DNA of 64,000 nucleotides from Pomacea canaliculata (lineage: Eukaryota; Mollusca; Gastropoda; Architaenioglossa; Ampullariidae): assembly GCF_003073045.1 (NCBI RefSeq), contig NC_037602.1:7488464-7552463 (forward strand), read 5' to 3'. The translations under genes were made by a program, and so were the position numbers. The notes under the pieces are model-generated. The model saw nothing but the letters and a program-made list of their open reading frames with translations. It was not told where the DNA came from and did not search any database. Shown here one piece after another: positions 16,606-29,600 of the stretch; the stretch's first letter is position 1, and each line of letters opens with the position of its first letter.

Positions 16606-18374
16606 GATTAGATGGTGAAAAATACTAATAAAATTTGTAGAGTTCATTTTCCCGTGGTCTTAGCGCAACACAGCGTTAAGTCGGCATGTGAAACATATAT
16701 AAGACCTGGAGAGGCCTGTCGATCGTTCTTGCTGAAAATCAAAATCTAGTTTTGGGTTTGTAACTATAGCTGTACGTATATACCGTTGTTCTGTTCCATG
16801 TGATTTTTTTTTTCTGGATTATTATTGAGCCTTTTATTGAATGGAGAGTCTTCTGCCACCCTAAAATCATGTATAGCTTTATTTCACAGAAGGTGATCAA
16901 TGGATGTTGGCGTAATTACACTAAATGCTAGCTATTTGTTCGTTTCGCTGCTTTAATTGTCGTTTAATAACACGAAATGCGTGGACAAGTCGATGAAAGT
17001 GCATATAATATGCACATCTATCATCTTCAGCCGCATTCTGTCGCTTTCTTCCGGAGTTTCTGCACATGACTTCGCTTGATAATCTAGTGATGCCTAAGCA
17101 GGTTGGTGCATGGTTTGTTTGTTTTTTTAGGCGATCCTAGATAACCGAATGCACGGTTAATCGATCAGTTGAGGTTCCTCTGTATTTAAATAAAACCACG
17201 TACAGCATATGTCGATCACAGCACGGGTGGCTTAACATCTCAGCCAGACAAATGCATGTTCCTTCAACACACAACGGCCTGAGGTTGCCTACATCTTGTT
17301 CATTTCGTTGTCGAGTGGCATCGGGACTTCACAGACTATACGTACGGAATTGGCACAGGACCGTGCATGTCTATCGATCATGATCAGAGCCATGTTTTCA
17401 TGTATGCTAAAATACATATATGTCACTGACGTTCTATAACTTTAAGTTTATAAATGACAACGATCAAATAATTTATATCTTCTTTGGTATCAGACATGCA
17501 TGTCTGATGCAAAGAAGTATACATATAGCTGTATATAACTCCGACGCAAACTCTTTTTGCATTTTCAAACCCCATGATCAATGTTCGTAACGTGCATGAT
17601 TTAGAAATTTTTGTGTTTCTATGCGATGGGAAGCGCGTATTGTGTATGCGCCTTTGTCCGTTCCTTTCAAATTCTTCACTGAATGCAAATAAAATATTTT
17701 ATTTGCGAGAACTGCGCGCGTTGTGCAGTACGTACGCGTTCTCAATATATAGTTGCCATAAAAAAAAAACTGTTCTTAGCTAATGATCTTAACCTTTTTT
17801 TTGTGATAACGGGAATATTAACCACCCTAATTCTTGCTAACAATTAACCGATATGCTTGCATGTGTATATATAACACCGTTTCGTACGGTGGAAGCACAA
17901 TATCCCCGTCCGTGTATATATATACGTCCATATGGTGGAAGAACGTAAGTACCCCAGCAGCAAAGGAATATTGGCTACAGGTGGGGCACATGTCTTGAGT
18001 ATCCGGGGGCCATGTGGCAAAATGGCGTCCGACCCATAGCGAAAGTGAAACCGGGCCGTAACAACGGGGTCATGTCGGTTTTTACCTGTGAACAAGCGTG
18101 GGACGCTTTCTCTCCCCTTGTGACCGCTAGTCAACCCTGATGGCTCATGGGTACGTCCCATCTTTTTTTTTTTTTTATATATCCCACTATTTATATCTTC
18201 AGATTATTGTATTTTTTAGGGATTTCGGCATATCTGATTTACATATTTCTAAATCAAGACATACCAAAATTCTAAAAAATCCAATATCAAATGGATTAAT
18301 AATTTGTGTATTTTGCAATAATTATATATATACAAGCAGCAAAAGAGTGCACAAAAGTGCAAAATGTTATAAAA
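16606..18374. other. Intergenic, no gene seen; GC-richer island at about 17925-18165
   Basis: Mostly AT-rich with no recognisable exon. The segment at about 17925-18165 is sharply more GC-rich than its surroundings and ends GCTCATGGGTACGTCCCATC followed by a run of T (about 18162-18174). That run at the end of a compositionally distinct block looks like a SINE-type tail or a terminator-like tract, but I could not find clear A/B boxes or a target-site duplication. Confidence 0.35.
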
Positions 18375-18740
18375 AACAAACATGATTTGTCATTTATTGG
18401 CGTTTATTGAGGTAAAATAAGGATAAAAAGCAAACTAAAAAAATTTTTTAATATAAAAATTTTTTTTAAAGCATTGTCTCATTTGTATACATAAACAATT
18501 TATCATTTATCAAGGTAAAAATATTATCACAAATAAGGATAAAAAGCAAACTAATAAAAAATAATGTTAAAAATATACAATTTTTTTAAAGCATTGTCTC
18601 ATTTGTATACATAAACAATTTATCATTTTATCAAGGTAAAAATGTTATCATAAATAAGGATAAAAAGCAAACTGTTAAAAAAAAATAATTTTAAAAAATA
18701 TATAAATTTTTTTAAAGCATTGTCTGTTTGCATACATAAA
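18375..18740. repeat. Three-copy tandem repeat, unit about 116-121 bp, very AT-rich
   Basis: The segments AAGGATAAAAAGCAAACT, TTTTTTTAAAGCATTGTC, TTGTATACATAAACAATTTA and TCAAGGTAAAAAT recur in the same order, with the AAGGAT anchor at about 18419, 18535 and 18656. Copies differ mainly in A/T-run length. The third copy loses similarity after about 18740. No coding role is apparent. Confidence 0.8.
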
Positions 18741-19240
18741 AGATGTTTCCTCTTGATATATTAATGCAACATTCGTTATTTAATTATAAGTTGTAGAACG
18801 ATTGCAAAACCATGTATCCATTGACAAAACAATTAAAATTAAATTGCAGTTTTCCTTAACCTAATTACATTTTCCCAAAGAAAAGGTTCAAAGATCTATG
18901 ACAATATATCAAATGATAAGTATGAACTGAATTGCTGTCAAAAAGAGTGTTATGCTTTAATAGACATTTCTAAAAATAAATCAAAGTCATGAAATTAACT
19001 ATAAAAGGTTCTAGGTTGGATTGCAGCTTATGGTATTAACTACAATCTTTTAAAACAGATTAAAATTTTAAATTGCACTTTATCACTAGAGAAATTGACC
19101 AAGGTATTAGAAAAGAACTGTAAACATATAAATGATTCTGAATTTACCACAACACACTCTTATTTGGATCGGATGAAAATATCCTCATTGATAAATTAAT
19201 GGGTTAGAGTAAATAATAATCACAGCACAGTTTTATATAA

Positions 19241-21303
19241 TTATATAAATCCAGATTTAGTATATGCAGGTTTATGTACAAGAATTTTACAACTGTAGGT
19301 AGAAAGTTGCACAGCTTTACTCGTCCTCCACCCAGAACAATTAACTGACGTATAGGCTGTGCTCAGCCCTTTCCTTCTGCCATTCTCTTGATCACTAGCA
19401 CCAGCTAACCAAGTTGATGCATGCAAGTCAGCATCCGTAGCTTCAGGATAACTTTTTCTTGCAGCATCTAAAAATAGAACAAATATAAGAATATGAGGTC
19501 TGCATAAAAAAGTAATCACTTAATTGTAGGTTACTGACCCTAAAATCCAGAATATAATGTGAAACAAAAAGAGGTACAAGCAAATTATACTGATATGTAA
19601 AGTGGCATAAAAATTTAAAGTGTTATAAACAGAAAGGAACTACAAGTGGAACTGCATTTGAATTTCAGTTAGAATTTCTATAGGCAGAAAAACTCTGGAA
19701 ATTCTAATTCAAAAACAATCCAATACATGGGAACTGTAAAGATGTCTATAAACTGTCATTTAATTCCTTTCTACACAGTGTTAACCAGCTGATTAAAGGA
19801 CTACAGTCACTAGAAATTGCGTAAACATGTGTCCATATTTTATTTTGGCAATGTAATTCAATCACAATAAAATGAGTAGGGACAGTTCTCCAGGCCTGAT
19901 TTATCTTCCTGTCATGTTTTTTTTTTTTATGACTCATGAAAATTCTTGTCTGCACCTAGCAGAGTCAAAGGTTAAGGTTCATAACTAAAAGATAAAGAAA
20001 CAATAAACAGTCCTATTTTATGACAGGCATGTATTAATGTACCGTATACACACACACACAGAGTCAAATATTTAAATCCTTACCCTGAACTGTTTGTAAA
20101 TGAAGGGTGGTTCTTGAGTCCCATTGAAGTTGTAAGATCAGGCCAACTCAGTTGAAAATAGCACAGATAGAATGCCCTCACTACATGCTTTAATGTGAAG
20201 CCCGACACATCACCGAATGGCATTCCTGAAAACAGACAAAATAAATACACATCATTTAAAAAAAATTGCAGTGGGCAACATTATAATACCTGTTATGACA
20301 ACTAGTATTTAAAGACACCCCCCCCCCCAAAAAAAAAAGACAGCAACAATTCAGGAAGTTTCATACAACCAAGCAAAAGTGGGTACAGAAAATTTACTAT
20401 CTGCTCTAATCAATGCCACCATAACAATGCTTTATTACTTTTTAGTACTGCAAACATGTCATTAGTTTTATACAATGAATGGTATGGTATGGAAACCTTT
20501 AAAGGAATCAGATAAAAAGATTTGACTCCTCCTACTAACAAATCAGAATAAAGCACATACCAAGCATGTCCTTTTTTATGGGTCTGTCTTCATATCTCCC
20601 TCAAGACTCTCTACATCTTCTGCTGATTGTTAAGGGAGACTGGAACCCTCTGGCAGATTTCCGTGTCATTTGCCTTTCCTGTTCTTGTTCCTCCATCCAT
20701 GTAAACATCCTTTTAAGGTTGTTTGTATCATTCTTCATCTCTTCCAGAAGAGACAGTTGTTGCATCCCAACTTTCTCTAGTTTAGTTCTAATCTAAGAAC
20801 ACAATAGCAGAAAACATGTAAAATACTGATCTTTGCTAGCTTTGCTATAGTTCACAATGCCTGGAAAATACCATTAATTTTGGTTACTCTTTACCATTTG
20901 TCATATCTATTTGATATATGATCCATATTTGTTTCAAATTTTTTCACTATGGCAAAAGGCTGGGATTTTCCGCTTCCAGTTTAACTCATAAAAGCACTGT
21001 TCATAACTCTTGGCCAAGGTAAGAAGAAAAAAAGCTAAAATGATTATAAACAAAATGGCTTTAAATTACCTTCCAAGGGGTTATGGTCTTTATGCTGGCA
21101 GGCTGAAAACCAGACAATGGAATCGGAAGGCGCTGGGGGTGTGAAGGCAAAGGTGAAACAGTCCTTTTTTGAAAGCTGCTACTTGGGGACACCCTTGAGA
21201 TGGTGCCAACCACTAGTGGCAAAGAGTATGGCAATGGTGGTGGACATTGCTGCATAACTGAATGGTCAGCATATAGTGATTCCTCGCATCCTTCTCTCCT
21301 TCG
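19241..21303 (-). pseudogene. DUF4806-family gene, multiply broken
   Basis: Exon-like blocks in transcript order: 21303-21070 (Pro/Ser-rich linker, ends CCTTGGAAG|gtaatt), 20792-20561 (coiled coil KLEKVGMQQLSLLEEMKND, then EDVESLEGDMKTDP), 20225-20084 (GFTLKHVVR, then in another frame GILSVLFSTELA), and 19467-19241 (DAARKSYPEATDADLHASTW, LAGAS, GRRKG). The order of coiled coil, EDVESLE, a LLFTNELA-like segment, DAARK.PEATD and WL is what I know from DUF4806 proteins, which are common and function-unknown in molluscs and cnidarians. Lesions: at least two frame changes in 20792-20561 with a TGA in the otherwise continuous frame, a frame loss at a GGG run (about 20175), a TGA where Trp is expected (20148-20150), and a phase mismatch to the last exon. 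Introns are retained, so it is not a processed copy. It is either a decayed gene or an unusually error-rich patch of assembly. Confidence 0.55.
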
Positions 21304-23014
21304 CTGTTAGCTGTGCATCCCTGTGTCAAATGAATACATTTGCATAAACTTTTTTCAGCTTAGTACATTTAAAACTGTCAGCTGCTGATAGGTGTTAAAA
21401 TTTTTTTAAAGAACATTTTATTGTTATTGTACAAAACTTGTTTATCACTGTATGCTATTTTACCAGAAAGAGGACACAGCCTTGTGTCCCTACATGATGT
21501 CCACCAAAAAAAATTCCCTAAAATTAAGCAGAGGAAATGAAAACAGACCGAAATCTAATCGGAGTTATCCGTATCCTTTTTGGTTGAGTGGGAGCATTTT
21601 TGTCATCACTCTCCACCTCCGACATTTTTGTCCCTTGCAGATTCAGCTAGATTCTTGGTAGTTACCTGCATGGAAATAAATATAGAAGGCAAATAAGATT
21701 TCACAAATCAAGATCAAAAGTATAATAACACACTCTTATAGTGCAGCATCACAAAAAGCTACACTATCTGTGGTGTAATGACTGTGTTCAAACAGTTCAG
21801 GTATTATCTTTTTCTCCTTCCTTAAATCTGCAGCACACAATAACATAGAAGTCATTTTGACCATTAATGGTCACATGCTTCATAAATTTCTTTCTGCACA
21901 AGGATTATGAATATTATGAATCAAAAAGTAAATTGCACTTACTTAATGACTTGTGCAGGAGAACTGGAAGCATAGGACATGAGGAATCAGCTTTATAGCT
22001 CTAATTAATGAAGCTTGCATCTGGTTCAATAGATTGTAGTGGGAAGTTGCACACCTGTGACCACTTTCATCTTAAAATGCCAGCAGCCAGCTATCTAGAA
22101 TAACAGTAAAATAAATTATTGACCATTATGCAGTTATTATGATTTGTTGTTGAAAAAGACCATTAAAGTTGTCTGAAATGATACTTCCAGTCACAATCAG
22201 TTGTCAATGGGCTATCTATATAAGTTTTTTTTTTGGTTCACCACTGGGAACACAATCCTTATGCTGCTCTTTGACAAATATTCTTAATTAGCTGCTGCAG
22301 TGGAAAGTTTGGTGTTTGAAAAAGTCGTTTAAGCTAGCCTAAAAAGTTATAAAATTGAGAGGCAGAGTTAAGAGTCCAAAGGACCAAATCTGTCAACATT
22401 ATCAGCAATATGTGACAAAGCAAGTACATTTTACACCAAAAATCCTTTACCATACAAACACTGCTTCTTGAACAAATAAACATGAAAGGTTATGAGCCTA
22501 ATAATCAGCATAGTTCACACACAGCCCAGGACTTGCAAGACAAAAAAAAAAAACAAACCCACAATAAATAAGAGAAAAAAATATTATACTGCCCGAAGAA
22601 ACCTGGCATTTTAACGCTATCGTACCAGTAAACAGACGGAACTGTCGAAGCTCTGTTCACGTTCCACTTTCGTAATCGCAATTTGAGGAAATTCTGACAG
22701 CTCCAAATTCTCTCCATTGCTAACGGCTAAAGAATTATCAAATGCAAGCGTTCAGAACTGCTGAGCACGATTTCTACCTCTGTCTGGAAAACTTGTGCAT
22801 TTATTGCGTTAATGTGTACTCTTAATCTTTTTTCTCTTAGAATGATATTCTGCATTAAATTTGGACATTTCTGTAGTTAAAATCTCAATAACTATGTTAA
22901 TATAGAGTATAAAAATTATACGTACTGTTATCGAAGCGTCGAACACATGTATCAGTATAGAAATTGGCCGCTTGAGAAGCTTTTCTGTTGGGAAAAGTGT
23001 AGACTCAAAATTTG

Positions 23015-23025
23015 AAAATGGCGGC
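23015..23025 (+). promoter_or_regulatory. YY1-consensus motif
   Basis: AAAATGGCGGC matches the YY1 consensus AANATGGCGGC exactly. It lies in the CpG-containing stretch between the divergent genes. It contains an ATG, but the frame that follows has no recognised product, so I read it as a promoter element. Confidence 0.4.
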
Positions 23026-23537
23026 TTTGGCACGCATGGTCGTATGTAGCACGCCATGGCGAAAAGTCATTGCCATTGTTAGGGGTCACGACCCTATATG
23101 TGGGCATGATCTCCCACACTCTGGTTTCGCCTCGGCGAGCGTGGAGCTTGGCTTATGTGCGCATGATGCGCTGGCAGCGCCATGCCACACGAGTCAAGCA
23201 TTGCGATAGATTGACCCCCTGTATCACAGTCGGATCAAGACAAACTTGGTGGACCCCTTGAGCTTATGGTTTCCGATGCTGCTAGGGTACATGATCGAGT
23301 TTTTTCCCGTTTATTTATATGCTTTTGTCAAAAGCATTATATGAAGCACTATCAAATACAGTAAGAACAATTAACAAATACGGGTCGTAGTCAATTAAAT
23401 ACAGTGTGCAGTCACAACTGACAATAAAATAATTTCTACAATTCATGGTGAGGTCTGTCCGTGTGTTTGTCTATGCATCCTATTTTGGGCATAAATCTGG
23501 TCACATGACTAGTTGCACGCCACATGCGCAGGCTTCT

Positions 23538-23548
23538 CAAGATGGCGG
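23538..23548 (+). promoter_or_regulatory. YY1-like motif in the ANO8 proximal promoter
   Basis: CAAGATGGCGG lies 77-87 nt upstream of the ANO8 start codon, close after a TGCGCA NRF1-like half site. Both motif types are common near start sites of broadly expressed animal genes. Motif match only. Confidence 0.4.
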
Positions 23549-23624
23549 AAGTTTGTTGACGTTCCATTTGAGAATTAGTATCGCAGTTGTCCCTCCTCTG
23601 TTCAGACTTCTGTAGAAAGCGACG

Positions 23625-26600
23625 ATGGAGCAAAGCACAAAAAATACAGGAGGAGAAGTCAAGGGATCGTTGGCTGCAGAATCAAGTCAGAATGTGCGGC
23701 GGCGTGTTCGTAAGTGTTCTTATCATTCATCTTCTCACACGTTGCAACGTTCCACTATTACTGCCGTAACCATATACACCGTAAACTAAAATAGTTTTGC
23801 ATGCGTTTCAAAACCTATATGCATTTTTGCGCAGATAATGTACACTTGCAGTTCAGCTGCCGTATGCATGAATTGTAATGGGGGCTTTGTGACTGTCGAC
23901 AGTCCGTCCAAATAAATGATCGAAGTTCTGTAACCCGCTGTTATCACACATTTTACCCTTTATTATTCATCCTTTTGTTAACTTTTTTATTTTAAGGTTT
24001 CCATATTAATGCGTGTAATATGAAATTATTCGTCGATGCATACATTCGGCAAATCAGTTTATATTTATATTTATATGTTGTCAGTTGTGAGTAAGAATTT
24101 AAATTGCATTATAAATTCATGTGATTTGCTGTCATTCTGAATTAGTTGATTAGGCTCATTTGTGACATTTTCTTATAGTATAGAGATGCAATGGGAGAAC
24201 ATTTTACTTTTAGTAAATTGAAGTTTCCTTCAATTATGATGCTACTGTTTTCATTGTACATAGTTAGCAATGTTCTACAAATTTTTTAGCATCATCAAAG
24301 TCATCAGTTGATATCATGATGTGGCCTTTTAAATTTTTACATAAACAGGCACATCACAAAATGTGCAGATTGCTGACAGCTGTTTTAATCCAGTAATTAA
24401 TTCATTTTCCCAGAACCATGTGTCTTGATAAAGTGACATGTTGAAAAAAAGCACACAGAGTAAATTCAAATCTGAAAATTTTATTTCAGTATAATTAACA
24501 TAGTTGGTTGTCAGCACTATAAAGAAATGCATTATTGTTTTTGGATAAAACTTTTTTTAACACTTGTTACATGTAACAATGATTTGCTTCTGTACAAATT
24601 AGATTATTTTGCCATGAATTTAAAGAAGAGAAGAGCACTACTAAAATTTAGACTAACAGTTTTGAAGTCTTTATGGTGAAAGTTACTCTTCTTGCTCATC
24701 CATTGTCTTTGTTTCTCACAGAATTTTGAAAAACCAGAAATATATTTGAACATGCTATTGCCACTAGGTTATTTGAAAGGTGGCGTGGGCTAATGGTAGA
24801 ATGTTTGCCTTTTATGCAGGTGACCTGGGTTTGTTTCCTGGTTGATGCACAGTTTTACTTTCTTGGCAGCAAATAGCCGAGTGGTTAGAGAGCTGATGTC
24901 TGATCTGAGAGGCATGCCAGTTTGAAACACGTTGCAGCTCACTCCCCCCAGTTGAATCAGCTGATGGGAATGAGTACCTGACTCCAAAGGTGGTTGGGGA
25001 GGGTAAGGCAGCAAGAGAGTTGGGATAGGTACAGTGCTCATGTAAAGCTGGCCCTGAGAAAAGTGAGGTCACTTACACCTTACTCCCTAATGACCTGAAA
25101 AAAGTCATGGGCGACCTTTACCTACTTTTACAGGATATTGTATCTTCATCACTTTTTTCCAGCAACATGACAGAATATGCCATCCTTTCATTTTTAAATC
25201 TTCCTGTGTCAGATTAACATTGAAAGGGAGCTAACTATGTTCCATGAGTGACTCACCTCATAAAAGTGATCTCCCTTTGCAGTGTATGTACAAAGGTAGG
25301 AGAGTGGGTATTGTGTGACTTTGTGTCTTGCTGAAGGAAATTTTCAATTTTCATTTTTCAGTTAAGGTACAATTCCCTAGACTTAACAAGAGATTTTTTT
25401 CACAAAATATAAATTAAAAAACCCCAGCTGATTGATGGAAACACTTTTACAGTCAGGTACACATGTGTACACACACCTCTCTTTCTTTATGACAGAGGTA
25501 CCAACATACGGTCCGCAAAGGTGCCTAATGAGGCTTACTCATTTTAAGCAGACACAATATAATTTCATTTTAAATGTCATGATTTTGATAAAACTGCCAT
25601 GTTCTGGCCTACAAGATTTTATATTATGTCCAGTGTGGCCCTCGAGTGATAAAATATTGGGCACTACTGCTTTATGGCTTTGTTTATGATTATCATTTTA
25701 TCAGTAAAGTGACTGAAGTAAGGTGTAGTTGATGTTATTTTACATACTTGATTTAAATCCCTAGTCTAGGGCTTTAAATGGTGTGTCCTTGGAGTAAAGG
25801 ATCTAGCTTTCAGCTAGGGCTGCATCTTTGTATCAGCCGTTTACTGTGTATCTTTAGGTGAATTATGCTAGATGAATTTGCATGGCACTGGAGCTTATTA
25901 TCAAGTTGAAAGCAAAGATTCCTTATCAAGCAGCAATATACCAAGTATCAAAAGAGCTGAAAAAAGTAAAAAGGTATCAGAGATAAAAATGAAAAGAATT
26001 ACTTCATTTAGTTCCTCCACACCATTCCATTCCAAGATGTCTGTGGAACTGCATCTGTGTAAAAAAAATTACTGAATTCAGTAAAGTAATAAATAAAACA
26101 CACATTCCTGTCATTACTGCAAACTTATTATATACATATGTACTTCGGATAACTACATATGACAACTTGTTAGTAGTAATGTTAACTATTTTTTCACCAT
26201 GTAACCCATAACTCAACCAGTACCAGTACCCTAAACCCATACTGATATTATTGAACATTTAGTCGAATATGTGAATAGTAAGGTAGACTGTTTCATCAGT
26301 TTCAGTACACTTATGATTTCATCAAAGAGCACTACAGCTCCTGGAAACTGCAAAGCTATTTGACATCTGATTGCAATGCATGTTGTCTCACACATGCACT
26401 CTTTCCCTCTCTCCCATGCTTATGTTCTGTTACCGTGAACCTGGTGGTTAGTTTCCCTGAGTGTAAAGTAGGAGGTTGTTGGTTTGAGGCCTCTGGGATC
26501 TGTAGCTGAAAACTTTTTTTCTGCCCATCCAGCAGCTGTCCCCTAGAAATGGGTACCTGATTTTTTTTTTCATTCAGGGAAAGTCAAAGTGTTAGAAATG

Positions 26601-29600
26601 AAGTATTGAACTCAACCTTTCATATGTCATGGCCTATAGTGAAGAGCTTAATGTTGCTATGAGCTGTAGGCTGTAGAGGTTTTTTTAACATATTTTTGAG
26701 GGTTTTTTTTTTTTTTCTTTCACTCGGAGGTTTGAAAATTTTGCACTGATGTGTCCTTGCTTGCACTAATTCTCTCGAAAGCACACACACACACACACAC
26801 AAAATATCACATCTTACTCTAAAATATAAACACAAAGAAAGGACCACAACAAGGTTAATGCGCAAGGTGAAAACTGTAGAAAATAAAACAAATCAAGAGA
26901 TGATAGAACACACCCAGGTAGAGATACCTCACATTGCAAACAAAGAAATAAAAAAGTAAGTGAAATAACAGCATTGCAGGCAAAGTCTAGAAAGAACAAA
27001 TAGTGAAAGCCTCAATGTATACTGTAGTATAGTTATTGATCTAAGCTCACAACCCAGCAGAAACAGATCAGGCATCCTTAAACACAGCTGACAGCATTCT
27101 TCTTCAACCATGAGTCACTTGACAGCTTGTGTCAGATGTCTAATGAAATTTCTACTCTGTGCATATCTTGTAAATTTTTTTCTGACCTGACATTGTCATT
27201 GATTTTTGCATTTTTCCTGCTGAGACCTGAACATATTGTAGTCTTTGGATGTCTGAGTTCAGAATCAAATACAGGCAGTAGTGTTACAGCCTTAACTTGT
27301 GTTTAAACTTTGCCTGGAACAGCACTGGATCCTCACCCATTATTCTGGGGATTATTGCAGGAAGAGAGAGGAACTGAAGCTCAGTACAGGAAGTTTTTAT
27401 TTTGTGCAGCTAGCATTTGCATAAGAAGCATCTGTGTCACAGTGATTGGATGCAAAAGGGAAGTTACTCTTGCACACTTTGTTAGCTTTGTGGTAAGGTT
27501 GACAGAGAAGCAAATATGCTCCATTCGCCTTGGGGAAGACTGCTAGGAAGTAGATTATGGAAACCCAGTTTGAAGATTTGAGCATGGGTATTGTGACACA
27601 TGGTTAGGTTTCTACTTTGTATACTTTTCTCCCCATCTGCATTCACAGCTCTCTCTTTTTGTGCTCATATGTATTAAAATAAGTGCCCTTATTTGTGTTT
27701 CCCTCACCCTGAGTATGTCTTTCTTTTATTTATTAACATTCCTGGAAATCATTTATTAGAATACTAATTTTTTGTGGCAGTGTGATTACTACAGTGATGA
27801 CGGGAGTTGCGTTTGCTGTGAAAGTCACTATCTCTATCCATCTCTCTATCACTTATATTTTTCTTTTGCCTGGCTGGCATTTTCTTCTTTCTGTGTGTGT
27901 GTGCACAAATATAATCATGCTACTGACTGCTCCACAGGTATACACAAGCCATCATCTAGACCTCTTATGCTGTCTGTTAGCTATGTGTCTTATAAATTAT
28001 GATGTAACTGAAATTTTTGTCTGATTTTTTTTAAAAACTGACTGTGCAGTTCAAGTATTTTTGTGTATCCATCATATTTCACAGTTTTTCAAAATTAGAC
28101 AGAGACATACTGATACCTGTATGTTTCCCTTTAAGACTTGAGAGTTATTTTTCAGTAGGTAAATTGTAGGGTTTCAAGAAAAAAACTCACTGTTTTGTAA
28201 ATTTGTCTCACATTCTACCCGACCTTTCCCTCTTCAAAATTAACAATAGAATGTAACCTTATGCAGAATGCTGTTGATGCTGCTATAATTAAAAGTCACA
28301 TGTAAATTTTTCTTTAGTTAATATTGTGCTAGCATTATCAGCCCTCTGTTCTGTGTCTTTCTTCTCTGCTGCAGCATTGATTCCCTTTATCAACTCTGGC
28401 ATCAAAATGCACAGGGTCGTTGTGAGTGTTAATAGATGCTCTGTTGTTTGTCTAGCAAAGGAAGCCAAAAGTCTAACCTTTGCCCTAGAATGGACAATCT
28501 CCATTTCTCATTTTGTTCCCACCTATCTCCCAGCATCCAAGAGGCAGACAGTTTTTTTGTTGTTGTTTTTTTTTAAAGCAAATGTCATTATTAGTTAAGC
28601 CGCCAGCTATTGATGTCCTTGTGTCTACCCTGGATGTGATTATACCAATAGTAGATGCCTCAGTCTTCTATGGGCTATTATAGCGCCATTGTCATGGTGA
28701 TGACAGTGATGTTTGGCAATCTCTTTGGATGGAGAATTGATTCACAAGTCTGAGGTTTTTCCCCCATTATTTAACAGATCAGTTGTGACATCTGTGGCAG
28801 AAAGATGTTTTCATCATCTAGGTTTGGTAGAGCTTGGAGAGCTTTCTTTGAAATTGTATTGACTGATTCATCACAGAGTGAATAGTTTTAGAAAGAACAC
28901 TTGTCTTGTTTTTTTTTTCTGTAAGATGATAGTAAAACTTTGTGTAAATATGCATGATTTAGCATGAAGTCTGTTTCTTACCATCTGAGAAAAAGATTAA
29001 TTAATATAATAGCAAAGTAAGAGCATGTAGCTTATGATGAGAGACAAGTTACCTGGAATAGTTATTGCAAGATCTTTGTTACCAACTGTTTCAGTTCTTC
29101 TCTTTTGTATTTTTTAAAATACTTATTTTAATCTGTTCAAAAAACAAGACTAGCTCATGTAAAATCAAAAAAGAAAAGAATTATGACAGCCTTTGGATGA
29201 TCTGTGATCTAATCTGTCTACCACTGTATTGTTGTGTTACAGCTCTCAGAATGTTTGGCAAACCGTTGTGCTCAAAGCGGCTGCTGGTCTCCAGCAAGGT
29301 CTTGATGCACACCATCCCAACCCATGACTGCGACATAGTGCTCATGCTCCCCGCCAGTACACAGATAGTACACTCATGTGGCTGCTGGCACGCCTACGTT
29401 CTCGAACACCTCAGCTTTTGGTTCATGTTCGTCATCACAGCAACTCAGGTATCTACGGTCTGTACATGACTGCCAAATATGAGAGGTCAGTGGATATTTT
29501 TGTGTGTGTGTTTATTTACACTTGCACAAGAGAGGGTTTATCTTTGAAAAAGAAAAAGGGAACTATCAGTATGTTACCTTTAACCTGTGGAACAGTTGAG

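Larger units (their letters stand above)
21304..23624. other. Intergenic region between divergent DUF4806-like and ANO8 genes
   Basis: AT-rich up to about 22.9 kb, then CpG-containing and promoter-like from about 23.0 to 23.6 kb. A minus-strand open stretch near 22717-22505 has no recognised family and could be a lost first exon or 5' UTR of the DUF4806-like gene. No other exon is seen. Confidence 0.45.
23710..29242 (+). other. ANO8 intron 1 (5.5 kb)
   Basis: Starts gtaagt after codon 28 plus one nucleotide and ends gtgttacag at 29242. The upstream phase and the downstream frame (R-R-R-V-P-L-R-M-F-G) agree only with this acceptor, not with the later CAG at 29249. It holds a composite SINE, a hAT MITE, a second SINE and a CA microsatellite at about 26780-26800. 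No other gene is seen inside. Confidence 0.8.

Noticed and set aside
23012..23209. 65-codon frame from MKMAALARMVV
   Set aside because: Its ATG is part of a YY1-type motif in a CpG-containing promoter-like block, with no recognised product or splice donor.
26780..26800. Possible CRISPR-like or structured repeat
   Set aside because: A plain CA dinucleotide run. No direct-repeat and spacer array exists anywhere in the window, which is eukaryotic.
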